A stretch of DNA of 7,767 bases from Pseudomonadota bacterium (GTDB taxonomy: Bacteria; Pseudomonadota; Alphaproteobacteria; Rhizobiales; Rhizobiaceae): NCBI GenBank assembly GCA_023435335.1, contig JAEYRU010000201.1:1-7767 (forward strand), read 5' to 3'. How positions within the stretch are numbered: the stretch's first letter is position 1; every line of letters starts with the position of its first letter. The notes below the pieces were generated by a model, which did not search any database, was not told the origin of the DNA, and was given only the letters and a program-made list of their open reading frames with translations. The translations under genes were made by a program, and so were the position numbers. This document shows positions 6,514-7,767 of this stretch, piece after piece.

Positions 6514-7767
6514 ATGCGGCTTGGTGGAAGGCTCGAAGCAGCCATCGAGGTCCTTGCGGACATCCAGGACCGCCATCGTCCGGCGGCAGATGCGCTCAGG
6601 GACTGGGGCCTGTCGCACCGTTTCGCCGGCTCCGGAGATCGCGCCGCGATCGGCAATATCGTCTACGATGCGCTGCGCCGCAGGCGCTCGGCCGTCTGGG
6701 CCTTCGATTCCGACATGCCGCGCGCGCTCGCCTTCGGCGCGCTCCTGCTCGAATGGGGCGAAACGCCGGAGAGCCTGGCCGCCGCGCTGGAGGGCGACCG
6801 TTTCGCTCCGCCGCCGCTCTCCCCGGTGGAGCTCTCCGCCTTTGGCGCCCGCGATCTCGCCGATGCGCCCGACGCCGTGCGCGCCGACTGTCCCGACTGG
6901 TGCGTGCCGCTGCTTGAGCGGAGCTTTGGCGCCGACTGGGTGGAGGAGGGCAGGGGCCTTGCCTCGCGTCCCCCGCTCGACCTGCGCGTCAACCGCCTCA
7001 AGTCCAGCCGCGACAAGGTGCTGGCCGAGCTCGGCGGCGATGCGGCTCCCGCGCCGCTCGTCCCCAACGCCATCCGCATCCCGCCGATCCAGGGGGCGGG
7101 CCGTCATCCCAACGTGCAGGCGGAGCCGGCCTTCCGGAAGGGCTGGTTCGAGGTGCAGGATCTCGGCTCGCAGATGGCGGCGATGCTGGCTGGCGCGGCG
7201 CCCGGATCCCAGGTGCTCGACTTCTGCGCCGGCGCCGGCGGCAAGACGCTGGCGCTGTCGGCCGCCATGGACAACACCGGCCAGATATTCGCCCACGATT
7301 CCGAGAAGCAGCGCCTCGCCCCGATCTTCGAGCGGCTGCAGCGCGCCGGCTGCCGCAACGTCCAGGCGACCGCCAATGCCGCCGATCTCGCGCCGCTCGC
7401 GGCGAACACCGACCTCGTGCTGGTCGATGCTCCCTGCACCGGCAGCGGTACCTGGCGCCGCAGGCCCGACGCCAAGTGGCGCCTCTCCGAGCGCCAGCTT
7501 GGCGTGCGCGTGGCCGAGCAGGCGTCGATCCTCGACGCCGCGGCGGAGTACGTGAAGCCCGGCGGCCGCCTCGTCTACGTCACCTGCTCGGTCTTCGCCG
7601 AGGAGAACGCCCTGCAGACGCAGGCTTTTCGCGAACGCCGCCCCGGCTTTGTCCCGGTCGATCATCTGGAGCTGTGGAACGCCACCTTCGACGCGCCCCC
7701 CGACATCGCCGCCATCGATCCCGCCGGCGGCATCGGCCTCTCGCCCCACCGCACCGGCACCGACGGC
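6514..7767 (+). CDS. RsmB/NOP-family RNA (cytosine-5) methyltransferase, 3'-truncated by window edge
   Basis: A SAM-dependent RNA m5C methyltransferase of the RsmB (Sun)/NOP2 class; 418 residues are visible and the frame is open to the last base. The N-terminal helical region (about 1-130) precedes the linker and RNA-binding part (PLDLRVNRLK, 154-163) and the Rossmann domain. Motif I, which binds SAM, is LDFCAGAGGKTLAL (235-248). Motif IV is VDAPCTGSGTWRRRPD (304-319) with Cys308. Motif VI is YVTCSVFAEEN (355-365) with Cys358, the likely nucleophile; Cys308 would release the product. ATG 6514 has GGGAG (6500-6504) 9 nt upstream. The visible end (LSPHRTGTDG) is the usual near-C-terminal motif, so probably only about 10-15 residues are missing. 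E. coli RsmB modifies C967 of 16S rRNA; whether this protein uses the same base cannot be told, so no symbol is given. It appears intact. Confidence 0.93.
   Translation, partial: MRLGGRLEAAIEVLADIQDRHRPAADALRDWGLSHRFAGSGDRAAIGNIVYDALRRRRSAVWAFDSDMPRALAFGALLLEWGETPESLAAALEGDRFAPPPLSPVELSAFGARDLADAPDAVRADCPDWCVPLLERSFGADWVEEGRGLASRPPLDLRVNRLKSSRDKVLAELGGDAAPAPLVPNAIRIPPIQGAGRHPNVQAEPAFRKGWFEVQDLGSQMAAMLAGAAPGSQVLDFCAGAGGKTLALSAAMDNTGQIFAHDSEKQRLAPIFERLQRAGCRNVQATANAADLAPLAANTDLVLVDAPCTGSGTWRRRPDAKWRLSERQLGVRVAEQASILDAAAEYVKPGGRLVYVTCSVFAEENALQTQAFRERRPGFVPVDHLELWNATFDAPPDIAAIDPAGGIGLSPHRTGTDG

Noticed and set aside
5269..7749. A very long minus-strand open frame opposite the Rrf2, flavoprotein and methyltransferase genes
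   Set aside because: Its translation is rich in Arg, Ala, Gly and His with no recognisable domain, and it is antisense to three clear genes. Long stop-free frames opposite genes are expected at this GC content.

Overview
The window is high-GC, densely coded DNA. It looks like the chromosome of an alphaproteobacterium of the Hyphomicrobiales (Rhizobiales), perhaps Mesorhizobium/Phyllobacteriaceae-like. That placement rests on the protein flavours (IMP dehydrogenase, OxyR, an RsmB/NOP-type RNA methyltransferase), the divergent katG/oxyR arrangement and the GC bias. It is an inference from recognition, not from a database search.

Layout, left to right. (1) The 3' four fifths of guaB (IMP dehydrogenase, purine synthesis) enter from the left edge and end at 1211. 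(2) Convergent to it is katG (catalase-peroxidase, minus strand, 1315-3518), closed by a clear intrinsic terminator at 1264-1289. katG is broken by one missing base near 2095-2096. The peroxidase domain (about 474 residues) is in one frame and the whole C-terminal domain (259 residues) is intact in another. (3) A 114-bp divergent control region separates katG from oxyR (3633-4616), which keeps the two redox cysteines of the peroxide sensor. (4) A MAPEG-family membrane protein (4524-4943, minus) converges on oxyR and overlaps its 3' end by 93 bp. (5) Divergent from the MAPEG gene is a two-gene unit: an Rrf2-type repressor (5039-5497) whose start codon lies inside a palindromic operator candidate, and, overlapping by one base, a FAD/CXXC thioredoxin-reductase-like flavoprotein (5497-6387). 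(6) A 126-bp spacer with a GC hairpin and an 11-bp tandem duplication leads to an RsmB/NOP-family RNA m5C methyltransferase (6514 to the right edge, lacking only its last residues).

Biological reading: two housekeeping genes, guaB and the RNA methyltransferase, flank about 5.2 kb made entirely of oxidative-stress and thiol-redox functions. These form two divergent regulator/effector pairs: OxyR with KatG, and Rrf2 with the flavoprotein and possibly MAPEG. The most notable observations are the single-base katG lesion, the Rrf2 operator that coincides with the -10 region and an apparently leaderless start, the degenerate NADPH site of the flavoprotein, and the oxyR/MAPEG 3' overlap. I see no CRISPR array, tRNA, rRNA, insertion sequence or phage gene, and nothing that I would call a wholly new system.
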